Shown one piece after another: positions 21,406-34,000 of a stretch of DNA of 64,000 nt. A model generated the notes under the pieces. It searched no databases. It was not told where the DNA came from and was given only the letters and a program-made list of their open reading frames with translations. Positions within the stretch are counted from its first letter, which is position 1. Each line of letters starts with the position of its first letter. The DNA is from Mytilus galloprovincialis (taxonomy: Eukaryota > Mollusca > Bivalvia > Mytilida > Mytilidae). The translations under genes were made by a program, and so were the position numbers. The stretch lies in NCBI RefSeq assembly GCF_965363235.1, contig NC_134849.1:18068863-18132862 (forward strand). The letters are read 5' to 3'.

Positions 21406-21545
21406 TGTTCTTGTCGCTAAATAGTTTCTTGTCGCTTATTGTCGCTAAAATTATTCTTCTTGTCGCTTCTTGTCGCTTCTTGATGCTTCTTGTCGCTTCT
21501 CGACGCTTCTTGTCGCTAAAATTTTTCTTGTTGCTAATTAGTGAG
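21406..21545. repeat. Short-motif array of CTTGTCGCTT-like units (transposon end)
   Basis: About ten imperfect copies of TCTTGTCGCT/TCTTGTCGCTAAAAT end in TAATTAGTGAG. The same motif and terminus occur at 60530-60622 and, inverted, at 59060-59140, where they form the two ends of an element. Here only one end was found. Confidence 0.65.
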
Positions 21546-21655
21546 CACAGGCACTTGTTTCTATCCATTGGAAGACCCACTATCAACGTATATTTACGAG
21601 CTCGTAAATATACGTTGATAGTGGGTCTTCCAATGGATAGAAACAAGTGCCTGTG
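21546..21655. mobile_element. Perfect 110-bp palindrome with 8-bp target duplication
   Basis: The 55-bp arms 21546-21600 and 21601-21655 are exact reverse complements, starting CACAGGCACTTG and meeting at GAGCTC. TTAGTGAG is present on both sides (21538-21545 and 21656-21663). The unoccupied version TAATTAGTGAGACC exists at 60609-60622, so the palindrome is an insertion. Size and duplication suggest a minimal hAT-like fold-back element. Confidence 0.9.
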
Positions 21656-21899
21656 TTAGTGAGACCGAAATTTTAAGGTTAATTATGATATCCTGCGGTG
21701 CTCCGGATAGTGGACGACATTATTGCAAAGAATCGCCCTTGCAAGTAGCTAGACTAATCATGATCATGCTAATCGGGACGAGTTACTAATAGTATCATTA
21801 TTATGGGACAGCCGTAGTTAATACATCATATTTTTGACTACATATTTGTGAAGTGCTCCTTTATAGACGGAGGGATTCCGTACTACAGAACAGAACAGG

Positions 21900-22007
21900 A
21901 TGGCGACTCAAAAGAAACAGAGCGCTACAGATGATAAATCTAGCGAAACAAAAAGGCATATAGATTTAGATTTAGGTGACGACAAAGTGCAGAACAGGTT
22001 TCCATTT
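21900..22007 (+). CDS. Exon 1 of the unrecognised gene
   Basis: 36 codons, MATQKKQSATDDKSS to NRFPF, ending at GTAAGC (donor at 22008) in phase 0. Too short for an ordinary ORF list. Without splicing the frame stops 14 codons later. The 5' untranslated region and promoter upstream (about 21670-21899) show no clear TATA box. Confidence 0.7.
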
Positions 22008-25000
22008 GTAAGCAATATTTGTGTAAAACATTGGCAACTTATCTAGTTAGAGCAAACATTAAGATCGTGTTAATTAGGCGACACTGCGCCGGGTGTAAGA
22101 CAATTCGGCCCTAAAACAACTCGGACCGTCTCAAAAAAAAAAATGTTTACTGTCGAGTCCGTACCATAATTCCACAAACATGGTTTGTTCGCCTTATCTT
22201 ATATGAATAAATCTATTGTTATTAATGGTATTTTGATATTATAAACGCATGTCAATATTTATTTAATAAACATTTAAAAATTAAAAAATATATATATCTA
22301 ATAGGGGGTGGTAATGCCCTTTACTGTCAGTCATCAAACGGTCATTTTCGTTTACCGTTTGTGTCAAATTGGTTAAAATTTTACTGTGATTCATCAAAAT
22401 ATCTGTATCGTGATTCATCAGAAGTCTCATATTATATATCGTCGCTGGGCTTCTAAAATGTTGTAAATTACAAATTTTTCAAGAAAAAAATGTCTCACAA
22501 ACAGGCTTTGACAATTTTGGCAAAATGCATGCTTCCAAAATGTCGTATGTGAACCTGAACATTTTTGTAAATAGCAGTGAAATAAAAACGTTGACATTTC
22601 TGGATTATCCATGAACTTAAATTATTTTCACAGAAATAAAGAAATGTACAATTATTTTGTTTCCAAAGCCATTCTACAACGATTTTTAAGTTTTCATACC
22701 ACATTTTGGAAGCAAACTTTACAAACAACTGACATTGGCAATTTTGTAATATGTCTTATTTCACACATTTTGATTGGTCTAACTGTATGCTATTTTTTGA
22801 TACTAAAGATTTCTTCCCGCCCAGACCATTGGTGTCAAAAAGTATTTTTAGCCAAAAAAGTCATATACGACATTTTAGAAGCCCAGCGACGATATCTTTA
22901 CCCATATTTTTGGAAAATAAAGCGTGATTAGTCAAGTTAAGCTGATTTTTTATCGTCTAAAAGAAAATGTACATTTTAGCGTCATGCACTAAAAATTACA
23001 GTTAACATCATTTGGCAAAACTTGTTTCCGAATCCACTATAAATAAATATGTTTAAACTAAATAAATATGTTTAAACTAAATAAATATGTTTAAACTTAA
23101 CTAAGGAATGCAAGACAAACTCAAACAAAGTATAATATTTAAAGAAGATTTCAACAATTCAAATGTTATATTAATATAAATAATTTATAAATGTTGCAGT
23201 TTACATGTAACAAAATCATTTTGGGCATACTGCTGATGTTGCAAAACATGGTAAAATAGTATGTTACAGTGTGATTACAAATTTCTTCTTGTCTTTTTCA
23301 TGTTTTTCAATTTATTAATGACATTAATTTGCAAAACATGATTTGAAACTTTGATTTAATGTGAATTTTTTACTTGTTTTTATCAATTTATCATAAAACA
23401 TAACTGTAGTTGGTCATTATGGAGCACTCTGTCAGAGAAAACCAACTAAATATCTAGCACTAATAAGATTTTTTTTAATACCAAAAAGGAAAAAAAATGA
23501 ATTAAGCATTTACTAAAGGCAACTTTCATCACGTTCTACATGTTATTACGTGTCTAATGAAGTTACAAACTTTTTTTTTGCCATAAGTTTGAAGTATGTC
23601 ACTTTAATACAAGAAACAAGAACCAGATTAAGAAATACAAAATTGTCTTTATAAAATACATGTAGCATGCCACAAACTGTAAATTCAATGCTTTAACTTT
23701 TTTTTCTTAAGAAATAAATTTGTTTATGTCTTTGAATTTCTTTACTTATAAATGAAAAATATGATGTATCATGTATATGAAGCATTGGAAACAAAATGTA
23801 TTTTATTTACAAGTTTGATTAACATGATTAATCAGTGATCAATGCCTAATTAGTTTTCTGAAAGAGGTTCACAAGCAGTCAGAGATATAAGTCTATACAT
23901 ATATGTTTTTCCATCTGATGAGTTAAGCCTTTTTAGACTGATTTTTATATGACCGCAAAAATTTTAAAAAATTTGGTCGTATATTGGTATCACGTCGTTG
24001 TCAGCGTCGTCCGAAGACGGATTGTTTCCAGATAATAACTTTTGAATGAGTAAAATAAAATCTATAAAATTTTAACTCATTATTTATAACCATAAAAAAA
24101 AGCTTGGGATTAATTTTGGTGGTTATGGTCCCAAAGGTTTAGGAATAATGGGCCCAAAGGGGCCAAAAACAGCATTTATCTAGTTTCAGGACAAAAAAAT
24201 GTGTATTAGTATTTCAATTGTTCTGAAATTGTACCACAATGTTTAATACCATAAGTAGAAGGTTGAGATTTATTTTAAGAGGTTATTGGGAAAAAGGTCT
24301 AAGGAATTAAGGGCCAAAAAGGGTCCAAAAACAAGCATTTTTCTAGTTTTAAGACAATAGCTTGTGGGTAACTGTATAGATCTCTCTGGCATTGTAACAC
24401 AAATTTCCATATAAGACAGGGAAGGCTGGGATTCAGTTTGGGGTTAATTTTCCCGAATAGATAGATAGATAATTTTATTAACCAATCATGGTGCCCAAAA
24501 TTTGAGCTATACAATCAAATGAATTACAAAATAAAGCACAGAAAATGATTAGAATGATTAAAGTACATTTAAACAAAAAACCACATGAATACACATTTAC
24601 ACTAATTAACCTGATATAAACCAAGTTATTGACAAAACATAGTTGTTATGGGTGCCACTGTGACCTGGAGAAATTACATAATTCTTTATAGTTCTAGTGT
24701 GAGTTCGTGGTCTAGTGGTTAAGACCAATTGCTACAGTGCTGAAGGGCCCGAGTTCGATTCTCACTCGGGGTGCTTAAAATATCAGCACATCAGAAGGGT
24801 AATTTTCACCCTCTCACACACATCTCTGGTACCCAGACCGGAGTTTAAACTAGAATGGGTACTTTGGGGGCCTCGGTTGGTCAAAGTTGTCCCTTACTTT
24901 GACCTGGAGATCAATCTTCTGTCATCTCTCTGGTTTGTCTGTTTCCACCGAGTGGCCTGGTGGTTCTTTCCGAGTGCTTCGGCTTCCTCCACCATAATAA

Positions 25001-28000
25001 CAGACTGCCCGGTGTCCTAGCACTCCCTTTGTGTTGGGTGGGGATTGATTGTCCTTGTAAAAATAATTGTCGTATAAACATACGTTAGTGACACATCTCC
25101 ATTAATCCCGTTAGGGAGTGTACATGGATGCCACTGTACCCTCGCAGCTTTCGAGGGGTTCTTCGGATATCGGAGGCATTTACCAGTACATACATACATC
25201 TAGGTCTATGGGAGACAACTCCTGATCAATTTTATTTCCTATATATATATATATATCTATATATATTTTTCTTCTATTTTTTTTTTTCAAACAACAATAT
25301 TTTCCATAATTTTCTTTCGTTCTTCAAAAAGGGAGTGCAATAAATTAGATAAGTTTGAAGTAACAAACAAATCTTCAGATGAAAGGATCCAAACAAGTTT
25401 CATTTCATCAGATAATCTTGAAAAATTTTTGAATTTAGAATTTAAATTAGATAGATGTTGAGATCGAGTATTTTTTAGAACAGGACATTTTAAAAGAAAA
25501 TGTAGTTCGTCTTCAACTGCGTTCTTACATAGCTTACACTTTCTGTCTTCAGCTTTAATTCCAATATACCTCCCTCTTTCGATTTCAAGATCATGACAGC
25601 TAGTTCTAAATCTTGTGATTATTTGCCTGTCTTTTTTTTTAATTCATTTTTAAATATGGTTCAAACATAAAAATATTTTTAAATTTTCTGTAAGTCATGT
25701 AAGTTCTTAATTTATTGCTAGATTGTAAATTAGAACACTTCCCAGAATTGCTTTCTAAACTAGCTAACCAGCTTTCTTTAAATTTAATAGTTAAAGATGT
25801 TAAATAGGAATAACCCATACAGAAAAAATTATCACTAGGCCAACTGCATTGCTCAACTGGCCGCCAGTTGAGCTATCAGTTGAGGGCCAGTTGAGGGCTA
25901 GCTGGCCATCAGTTGAGCAAATAGTTGAGGGCCAGTTGAGGGCTAGCTGGATTTTTGCCATGCAAATTAGGTAGCCCTCAACTATCGATGCTCAACTTTA
26001 TGCAAATTAGTTGAGCAACGTTGAGAAAATATCATAGTTGAGGGCTAGGTGTCCAACAGTTGAGCAATTAGAGTTGAGGGCTACCTGGCCAACAGTTGAG
26101 GACCAGGTCATTAAAAGTTGAGGGCTAGGTGGCCAATAGATGAGGGCCAGGTCATTAAAAGTTGAGGGCTAGGTCTTTAAAAGTTGAGCATTGTGTGGTA
26201 ATTGCACACTAATGACTACACATTGTAGAAAAAATAATTTTAAATTGTGTATAGCCAAATTTATAGCCAAAATACTGCTGAAAAACCTCAACTCACAACA
26301 GACTACATGAATGCTTTATCCTTGCTTTTTAGAAGTTATCTAGCAAATAAGAATAGATCTCTAGTTTTATACCAAATTCATTATATTAGAATATTCTTAT
26401 TTTATTAGTAATACTTTCAAACAAATTGTCTGAATAATAAGATAAACATGTTTCCTGTCTAACACATTTTGACAATACATAAATTAATGCATAAATACAT
26501 TGTCTCATTTTTTTCTTCACTCTTTAAAGTTTATAAAGAAAACACTTTACATATCACTATTTTGAACTAAAAGAGCATAATTATACACTTATTCAAAATG
26601 GTGGAAATCAAATCTAATCCAACATTTTGTCTAATGTACTTACCAAAAGATGTTTCCAGAAATATGTGTTAAAACATCAATCTTCCTTAATCCAAGAGTC
26701 ATGTCATCAGAAGAATACACTGCACTTATCAATGTCAATACAGTTATTTGTAACTTTTTTTTTATCTACATTCATTGTAAAATTCATATTTTATTCATGA
26801 TAGCTAGAAGACATCTTTGCTTGCCATGTGCATGCTCAAACCCAGTTCAAATTTTAAATGTTTGAGGTTCTTTTGGGATTGTGACAGTGTGATCGCTTTG
26901 AGATTTGCCCCTAATAATAACTGTTAATTACCTCAATCTTGAATATTTGATATATCTTATAATAAAAGAAATACTGTTTGTTTTTAATCTTTATGTCAAA
27001 GATTTAGTTAAGTTAAAATACAGAAAAATGTATAAAAACATGTGCTTCCCTTAATTTTGCCTCAAACTTTGTGTACATTTATAATAATACTTCCTGTCCA
27101 TTTGCACTAAAGACAGATAAAACAGATGGCACAGAACATTTATATCACCAGGTCATATTTCTAATTGCTCAACTTTTGTTCAACTATAAAAAAAAATCAA
27201 AGTCTGAACGCTCAACTTTTCCTCAACTACAAAAATTTCAAAGTCTGAACGCTCAACTTTTCCTCAACTACAAAAATTTCAAAGTCTGAATGCTCAACTT
27301 TTGCTCAACTACAAAAATTTCAAAGTCTGAATGCTCAACTTTTGCTCAACTACAAAAATTTCAAAGTCTGAATGCTCAACTTTTGCTCAACTATATGAAA
27401 ACCAAAGATCAATTGCTCAACTTTTCCTCAACTTAATGGCCAGCTTAAGTTGAGGGCCAGTTGAGCGACATCTATTCAACATACACTGCTTGGCCAGGTT
27501 TGAGTTGAGCTAAGATGCTCAACACCTAGCCCTCAACTATTTTGCTTAAAACAGCTAGCCCTCAACTGTCCGCCACATGGCCATCAACTGGCCCTCAACT
27601 TTTTTTTCTGTAGGGGAAGGGCCAAAAAGAAGCATTTTTATAATTTACAGACAATAACTTGTGTTTTAGTTTCTGGATCTCTATAAATTTATACAAGAAG
27701 GTTCAACACCACTATAAAAGAAGGTTGGGATTGATTTTGGGGGTTATGGTCCTTATAGTTAAGGAATTAGGGGCCAAAAAGAGGGCCCTAAATAATAATT
27801 TTTGTAGTTTTCAAACAATAACTTATGTTTAAGTGTATGAATCTCCCTGAAATTAAAGTACAAGTTTCCATATCATGAAGGCATGGTTAGTATTGACCTT
27901 GGGGGGTTATGGCTCAAAATGTTTCAGAATTAGGGTCAAAAACGGGGAAAAACTAGGTATTTCTGGTCAATGGACAATTAAGACAATTTAAAAGCAGTGT

Positions 28001-31000
28001 AAGGGAGGTAATTCTAAAACATTTAACATACAGTGTTGGGTATGTTCGGATTAACCTCCCTAACTCTACTTGTATATAATGTATAAAGAAATGTCAGGTT
28101 TTGGACACATTGCAAAAAAGGGGGGTGGTAGCTGTTTTAATTTTTTTTTTTTAATTTCTCAAATTCCAAATTGTTGAAAAGTTAAAAGAAGAAATCTTTA
28201 ATTGCACAATATTGCTCAATAGATTTGTAAGATCTTGACATTTGTTTTGTGTCACAAACTCATATGTCAAAATTTTTTCGCAATCCAAATTCAGAGCTGT
28301 ATCAAGCTTGAATGTTGTGTCCATACTTGCCCCAGCTGTTCAGGGTTCGAATTCTGTGGTTGTATAAAGCTGCACCCACAGAGCACCTGGTTACAGTTCA
28401 TTCTTATTTTGTACTGTTATACATGTACCACTGTACCAGGTTAAGGGGAGGGTTGGGATCCGGCTAACATGTTTACCCACCCCCACCCCCAACCCCCACC
28501 CCCCACAATATTTATGTATGTGCCTGTCCCATGTCAGGAGCCTGTAATTCAGTGGTTGTAGTTTGTTTATGTGTTACATATTTGTTTTTAGTTCATTTTG
28601 TTATATTAATGAGGCCGTTGGTTTTCTCATTTGAATTGTTTTACATTGTCATATTCGGGCCTTTTATAGCTGACTATGCGGTATGGGTTTTTGGTAATTG
28701 TTGAAGGCAGTACGGTGACCTATAGTTGTTTTTATATGTAGGGTTATTACAGAATTTTTAATAACTTGCATGTGTTATTACAGATACTTTCAAAAGTTGT
28801 CTACTCTTTATTCCTTAAATTTTCTAAATAACATATGTTTGTTATTTGTAAATTTAATCAAAAATATTTTAATCTATGTATCATGTATAGTGGGCTCTAG
28901 CATGTCTAGGGAACTCTTGAGACTTTGTGCAGAAACTAAATGCATAACCTTTATATAATTTTTAAATTAAATTAATACATTTTTGATAACCATTATGAAA
29001 TCATTGAATGCCACAAGGCTTTAAACATGTTAAAGGGATAAACTTGTCTGTAATAACAAAGTTTAGTTATTAAAGGAATCTAACATATTACATGTATATG
29101 AAACACTTGGGAATTACTTGGAAGGTTGTGCAGAACCTCATTACATTCTCTGGTCATTAATTCTCACAATAATTTAAAATACATGTAATTAAGCATGATG
29201 TATGTCTGAGCAAATGCTTTGAATGGATTATTATAGACGATAAAGATGCTGTAATATCACTCTTTAGTTATTACAGGCATATTTTTTCTGTCATAACAAT
29301 TACAACATAGGTGTACTAATGCATAATTGGCACACTATGAACTGTTATCATGGTTATATCTTTACATAGTCAAGTACAAAAAAATGTATACATAAAGACA
29401 ATAGTTATATCAATAGAATTTGTATATTACATTTCAACTGAACTAATGATGTATATATTGTCCCTTTGAAAAATATAACATTCATCATGTACATATATGT
29501 TATGACAGTTCTTTGATTGTTTAGTCCACAATTGACAAATGTATGTTATTTTTCTGTATAACCTGACTGTCAAGAGTATTAATTTCATATAAAAAACCAC
29601 ATAAATATTCTAACCCAAAACTGAACAGTTGAATATTGTTTTATTTGATTTCTATACTTCATGTATCATACTACCGAGCAATACTCGAAACATCCAGTGC
29701 TAGTTGACATCGCTAAAGTATATATATAATGATATATATGTTAAAATGCTATTTTATTTCAGGGATGGATTTCCTCGTACAACCAGAGAGCTTTGTGTGC
29801 AAGAATATTAATTCCCAGTGAAGAAAAGAAGCACAACATTTCAATACCAAAAATCTTACGAGTGAAATTTATAACTTGTGATGAAAAGTCCAATGAGGAT
29901 CCAGGGTTCCCTTTGCTAGGTCCTGCATCACCACCAATGACAATTGATCATTTCAATAGATTTTTGAGTTTGAATATAGAAACATTTGAACATTCAAATA
30001 TAGAGAGTGATCACTGGAATGGTATCTTAAATTTGATAGAGATATCTAAGTACCACTATGAATTCTTAGGTAAAGTGGACAGATGGACGACTACACCAAC
30101 TTTAAATGAAGAAGAATTCAAGGAGGAAATCAACAAGGCTTCAGTAGGTAAGAAAAATATCAGCGCTACCATCGGCACTTTGCTATACCAGGGGGTTTCA
30201 CATTTCAAAGTTTATGTCAGTTAATCCAAAGATTGATGTCAATGATATATACATGCTTATAGAGAGATGAAAGATACCAAAGGAACACTAATACCATGTA
30301 TACCCAAAAGTCAAAAATAAGCTGACATCGCCATGCTCAAAAATAAAAAAAGATAAACAAACATTCAACAGCACACAAAACACAACATAGAAAACTAAGA
30401 CCTCAAAAACATGAACAAACAAGAATGTGTCCCAAGTACATGGATGCCCCAACGGCATTATAATTTTCTATGTTCAGTGGACTGTGAAAATGCGGTAAAA
30501 TCTCTCAGTCCAAAAATAAAATATTGTTTGTTTCCCCTCACCCGACCGACCTGGAAAAATCACCGCGACCCGAAAAATTTTTGGCCATTCTTGTCCACTA
30601 TTTTTTTTTTGCTATGTTGGTTATTGGTGATATCTTTCTGATGCTGTAGTCAACGAGCGTTTGGTTTTGGTGATACCTTTTCGATGCTGTAGTCAACGAG
30701 CCTTTTAAATCAAGGTATTTTTGCATTGAAGCATCTACATGATTCGGAATCAAGGAAAACATCTCAAAATGCTTTGCCACACGATTTGTTTGTGTGCAAG
30801 GGTGATCTTTTTTGAAAATAAAAAAACTGAAGCATCTTTCAACCCGCTGAGTGCATCTTGATTTGCTTTGTGTCTAACCTCTGTTCCTGTTTAAAGGATA
30901 AAACCTTAAAGACTTTGAGTAAAAATGGTCTGACTCGTGCTTTAAAATCTATCTACTTTGTCTTTGAACAGGTTGGGCACAAGTCAGGAAATACATGTAT

Positions 31001-34000
31001 TCCCTGCTTTCAGGGAACGTCCCTGTTTTCTGGTGTAAAACGAACCCAGTTTAAATGGGGTTTATGGCATGAAAATTACAAAAGGGCACGTTATAAACTG
31101 CATCAGTAGAATTCGCAAATACTTATTAAAAGTATTTTAGGAAAGACAAAACAGAATATGAAATGAAGCCTTGTTTCTTCTAGAACTCGAAAAAACATAC
31201 AAATCTTTGTTTAGGAATCAATTGACCAAGCTGCATGATCCAGGTGTAACTGAACATAACTGAATTATGTTCACGTCTATTGAAAATTTTTATTCATTGA
31301 ATTTTAATTCCCAAGTGATTGATTTAACATACATGTATCTTTTTGTCAACTCATAATTGATGATCAAGGTATGAATTGGTGAACAAAGGAATTGTTTTGT
31401 TGTGAGCTCGAGTTATGCATCAAATTAGACTTGAAATAAGCTTGCTTTTTTTAACTGAAAAAACACTTGCTATCATTAAGCATTGTTATCACAAGTAGAA
31501 TGTGCGCTTTTGTATATTCCATTACATTAAATCAATAGGAAAAAAAGGATGTCCCTGTATACTGTTTTTTTTTTAAACCAGAAAACTGGGGTGTACACTG
31601 AATAAAAATACAGGGAATACCCCACTTTTCTTGACTTGAGCCTTACCTGTTGAATTTTGTACAAATTCAATATAGAAAACCATATCAAGGAATAAAATAA
31701 AATAATTTGCCTACCTACATGTACCTATCCATACCCTAACAACCTCAGTTGGGAGAGGGGAAACAAAGATATTTTTAATGTTGGCCTTATTTGGCATTAA
31801 AATTAGAAAGATCATATTATAGGGAACATGTTAACTAAGTTTCAAGTTGATTGGACCTCAACTTCATCAAAAACTACCCCGACCAAAAACTTTAACCTGA
31901 AGTGGGACAGACGGACGGACGAACAAACAAACGGACCGATAGACGGATGGACGGACCCACAGACCAGAAAACATAATGCCCATAAATGGGGCATAAAAAT
32001 CACCAAAATCTGAGGGTGATCTCCAGAAGCAGATCCTGCTTCACATGTGGTAGCCTTTGTGTTAACAGACTAACCCATACATCACTGGACAGCTGGTCAT
32101 GAGCAGTAGAAATTTTGAAGGTCTAACTGTTTTGTGGATTACTGTACCATTTTTAATACCCGGTAAAAAATTTCATATGATCAGCTAACATTTTACTGAG
32201 GTCATTTGACAGTGATAGAGTTTCAGTTAAATAAACGGTATACTCTATGATTTTTTTTGGTCTTTTGTAAGCAAAAATGGTAAGTATTTGTATAGCAGTC
32301 CTTATTTTAAAAAGTACAACTCCTCTGAAACCACATGACAAAGTTTCATGAAACTGTTAAAAGTTAATGAGGACATAACAGGCTATTATTTGAACTTGGA
32401 ATTATTTCTAATTTATTTTATGACTCCAGGGACTTAGAGATATAACCGAACGACTGAAATCCACAACTTAACAGAAGTACCATGACATTGACGAACGACG
32501 GATACAGCAAGTGATGACTTATTCATTGTTAAGTCTGTTATCTATTTTCTGTGGTTCATTGATAATGATTCATGTACCTTGTTTAGCTGGTTGCCTCTTG
32601 TTTAGGTGTTCCTCATGATTCAGTAAACTGTGACCTTTTGAGAACTCCTCTTTTTAAGAGGTGTTCTGGGTGATTATTTTATACCCTGTATTTGTAGCTC
32701 TCTTGTTTAGGTGTTCTCTGGTGTTCTTTTATACCCTGTACTGTACTTATTTCTTAACATACTCCTGAAGTGTTGACAAAACTGACATTTAATGTGACCT
32801 TCAGACATAGACATCCCTATAAGATTGAAACCGAGAATCTAGTAAGACCAAACATTATATCAGTGAGTTTGCTGCTGACAACAAGATTATTTAATTTCTA
32901 TTTTTTATTAATAAAACATATATAAATAATTTGGCCCTTGGGAGTCAAGTATTTCTAATTAATACAATGTAATAGAATTTGCATAATTTCTTGCCCTTGA
33001 CATTTTCAATAAATACCATGTTTATTTGGTATTATAATGTTTTTGTATAGATAGTGTTGTGTGCAGCACAGTACATTTTATTGAAAATGTACAGTCTTTT
33101 TTGTGATAGAAAGTGTTGTGCGCAGCACAGAACATTACAGTACAGAATACACATGGAATTTATTAAAAATTTCGAGTACAAGAAATTATGCAAATTCATA
33201 TATTATATAAATTAAAAATAATTCCAAGGTCAAATAATACATGTAATAGTCTGTTGTATGTAGATATGCATACCCACAAGAAAATTTTATCAGTTAACTT
33301 TTATAGGAGACATATTATTTGGAATACCAGTTTTTTTCACCATTATACATAGAATCACCAATTATGAATGAGTAAGAGTCTTTGAATCAAGAATTCTGGT
33401 GAGATTGTGTTTGTCCATTTTGTGGGTTCGTGGGGAATTTGAACGTGCTCACAAAGGTTATTTCATTAGTTTAAGATAGACACTTTTTTGGATTATTTAT
33501 TATTTATAGCTAGTATATTTATAGAGCCATTTTTAATGTAATAAAAGAGGCCCAATTCAAGTTGAGGGAAAATTGGAAATTTATTATTTTTGATAATTTT
33601 ATTAGTTTAGACATTATTACATTTGTATTAGAAACAGTATTTTGCTAAAATGATGGTGTTAAAAAGACTATGTTTAGTTTGCCTCGATGGATTGATATTT
33701 TTGTAATTTTTCTACCCATTGAAGCTCAGGTAACATTAAGGAAGATGCCTATAGATTTTGGGATTAAACATGTTCAAGATTATAGTCACTTAATTAGAAA
33801 TAGAATTTAGAGAAGCAAGGGATTTTGAACACTGCTCTTGTTTATACTTCAAAAGAATGTTTTAAGATTCATATGTATTAATGATATTATATAGTATTCG
33901 AGCTAGACGAGTTATCAAAATACTATATGGCACAGACATAACTTAGTATAAAATTATATTTTTTTATTGTTGCAGATCAAGGTCGTTATGTTGCATCATT

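Larger units (their letters stand above)
23945..28392 (+). repeat. Composite bivalve repeat (GACCGCAAAA...GCGGAGCA family), interrupted
   Basis: The left end has GACCGCAAAAATTTT, then GGTCGTATATTGGTATCACG and a GTC-rich run ending TCCGAAGAC. The right end has TCCATACTTGCCCC, then TCGTATAAAGCTGC-like text and GAGCACCTG. The interior is made of units with GGGGCCAAAAAGGG and AGCATTTTT. Matching copies lie at 39041-39895 and, reversed, 54298-57525 and 59216-60363. This copy is interrupted by the block 24456-27612. Confidence 0.8.

Noticed and set aside
24700-24775. tRNA gene
   Set aside because: Pol III boxes are present, but the sequence does not close into an acceptor stem and runs into a SINE body.
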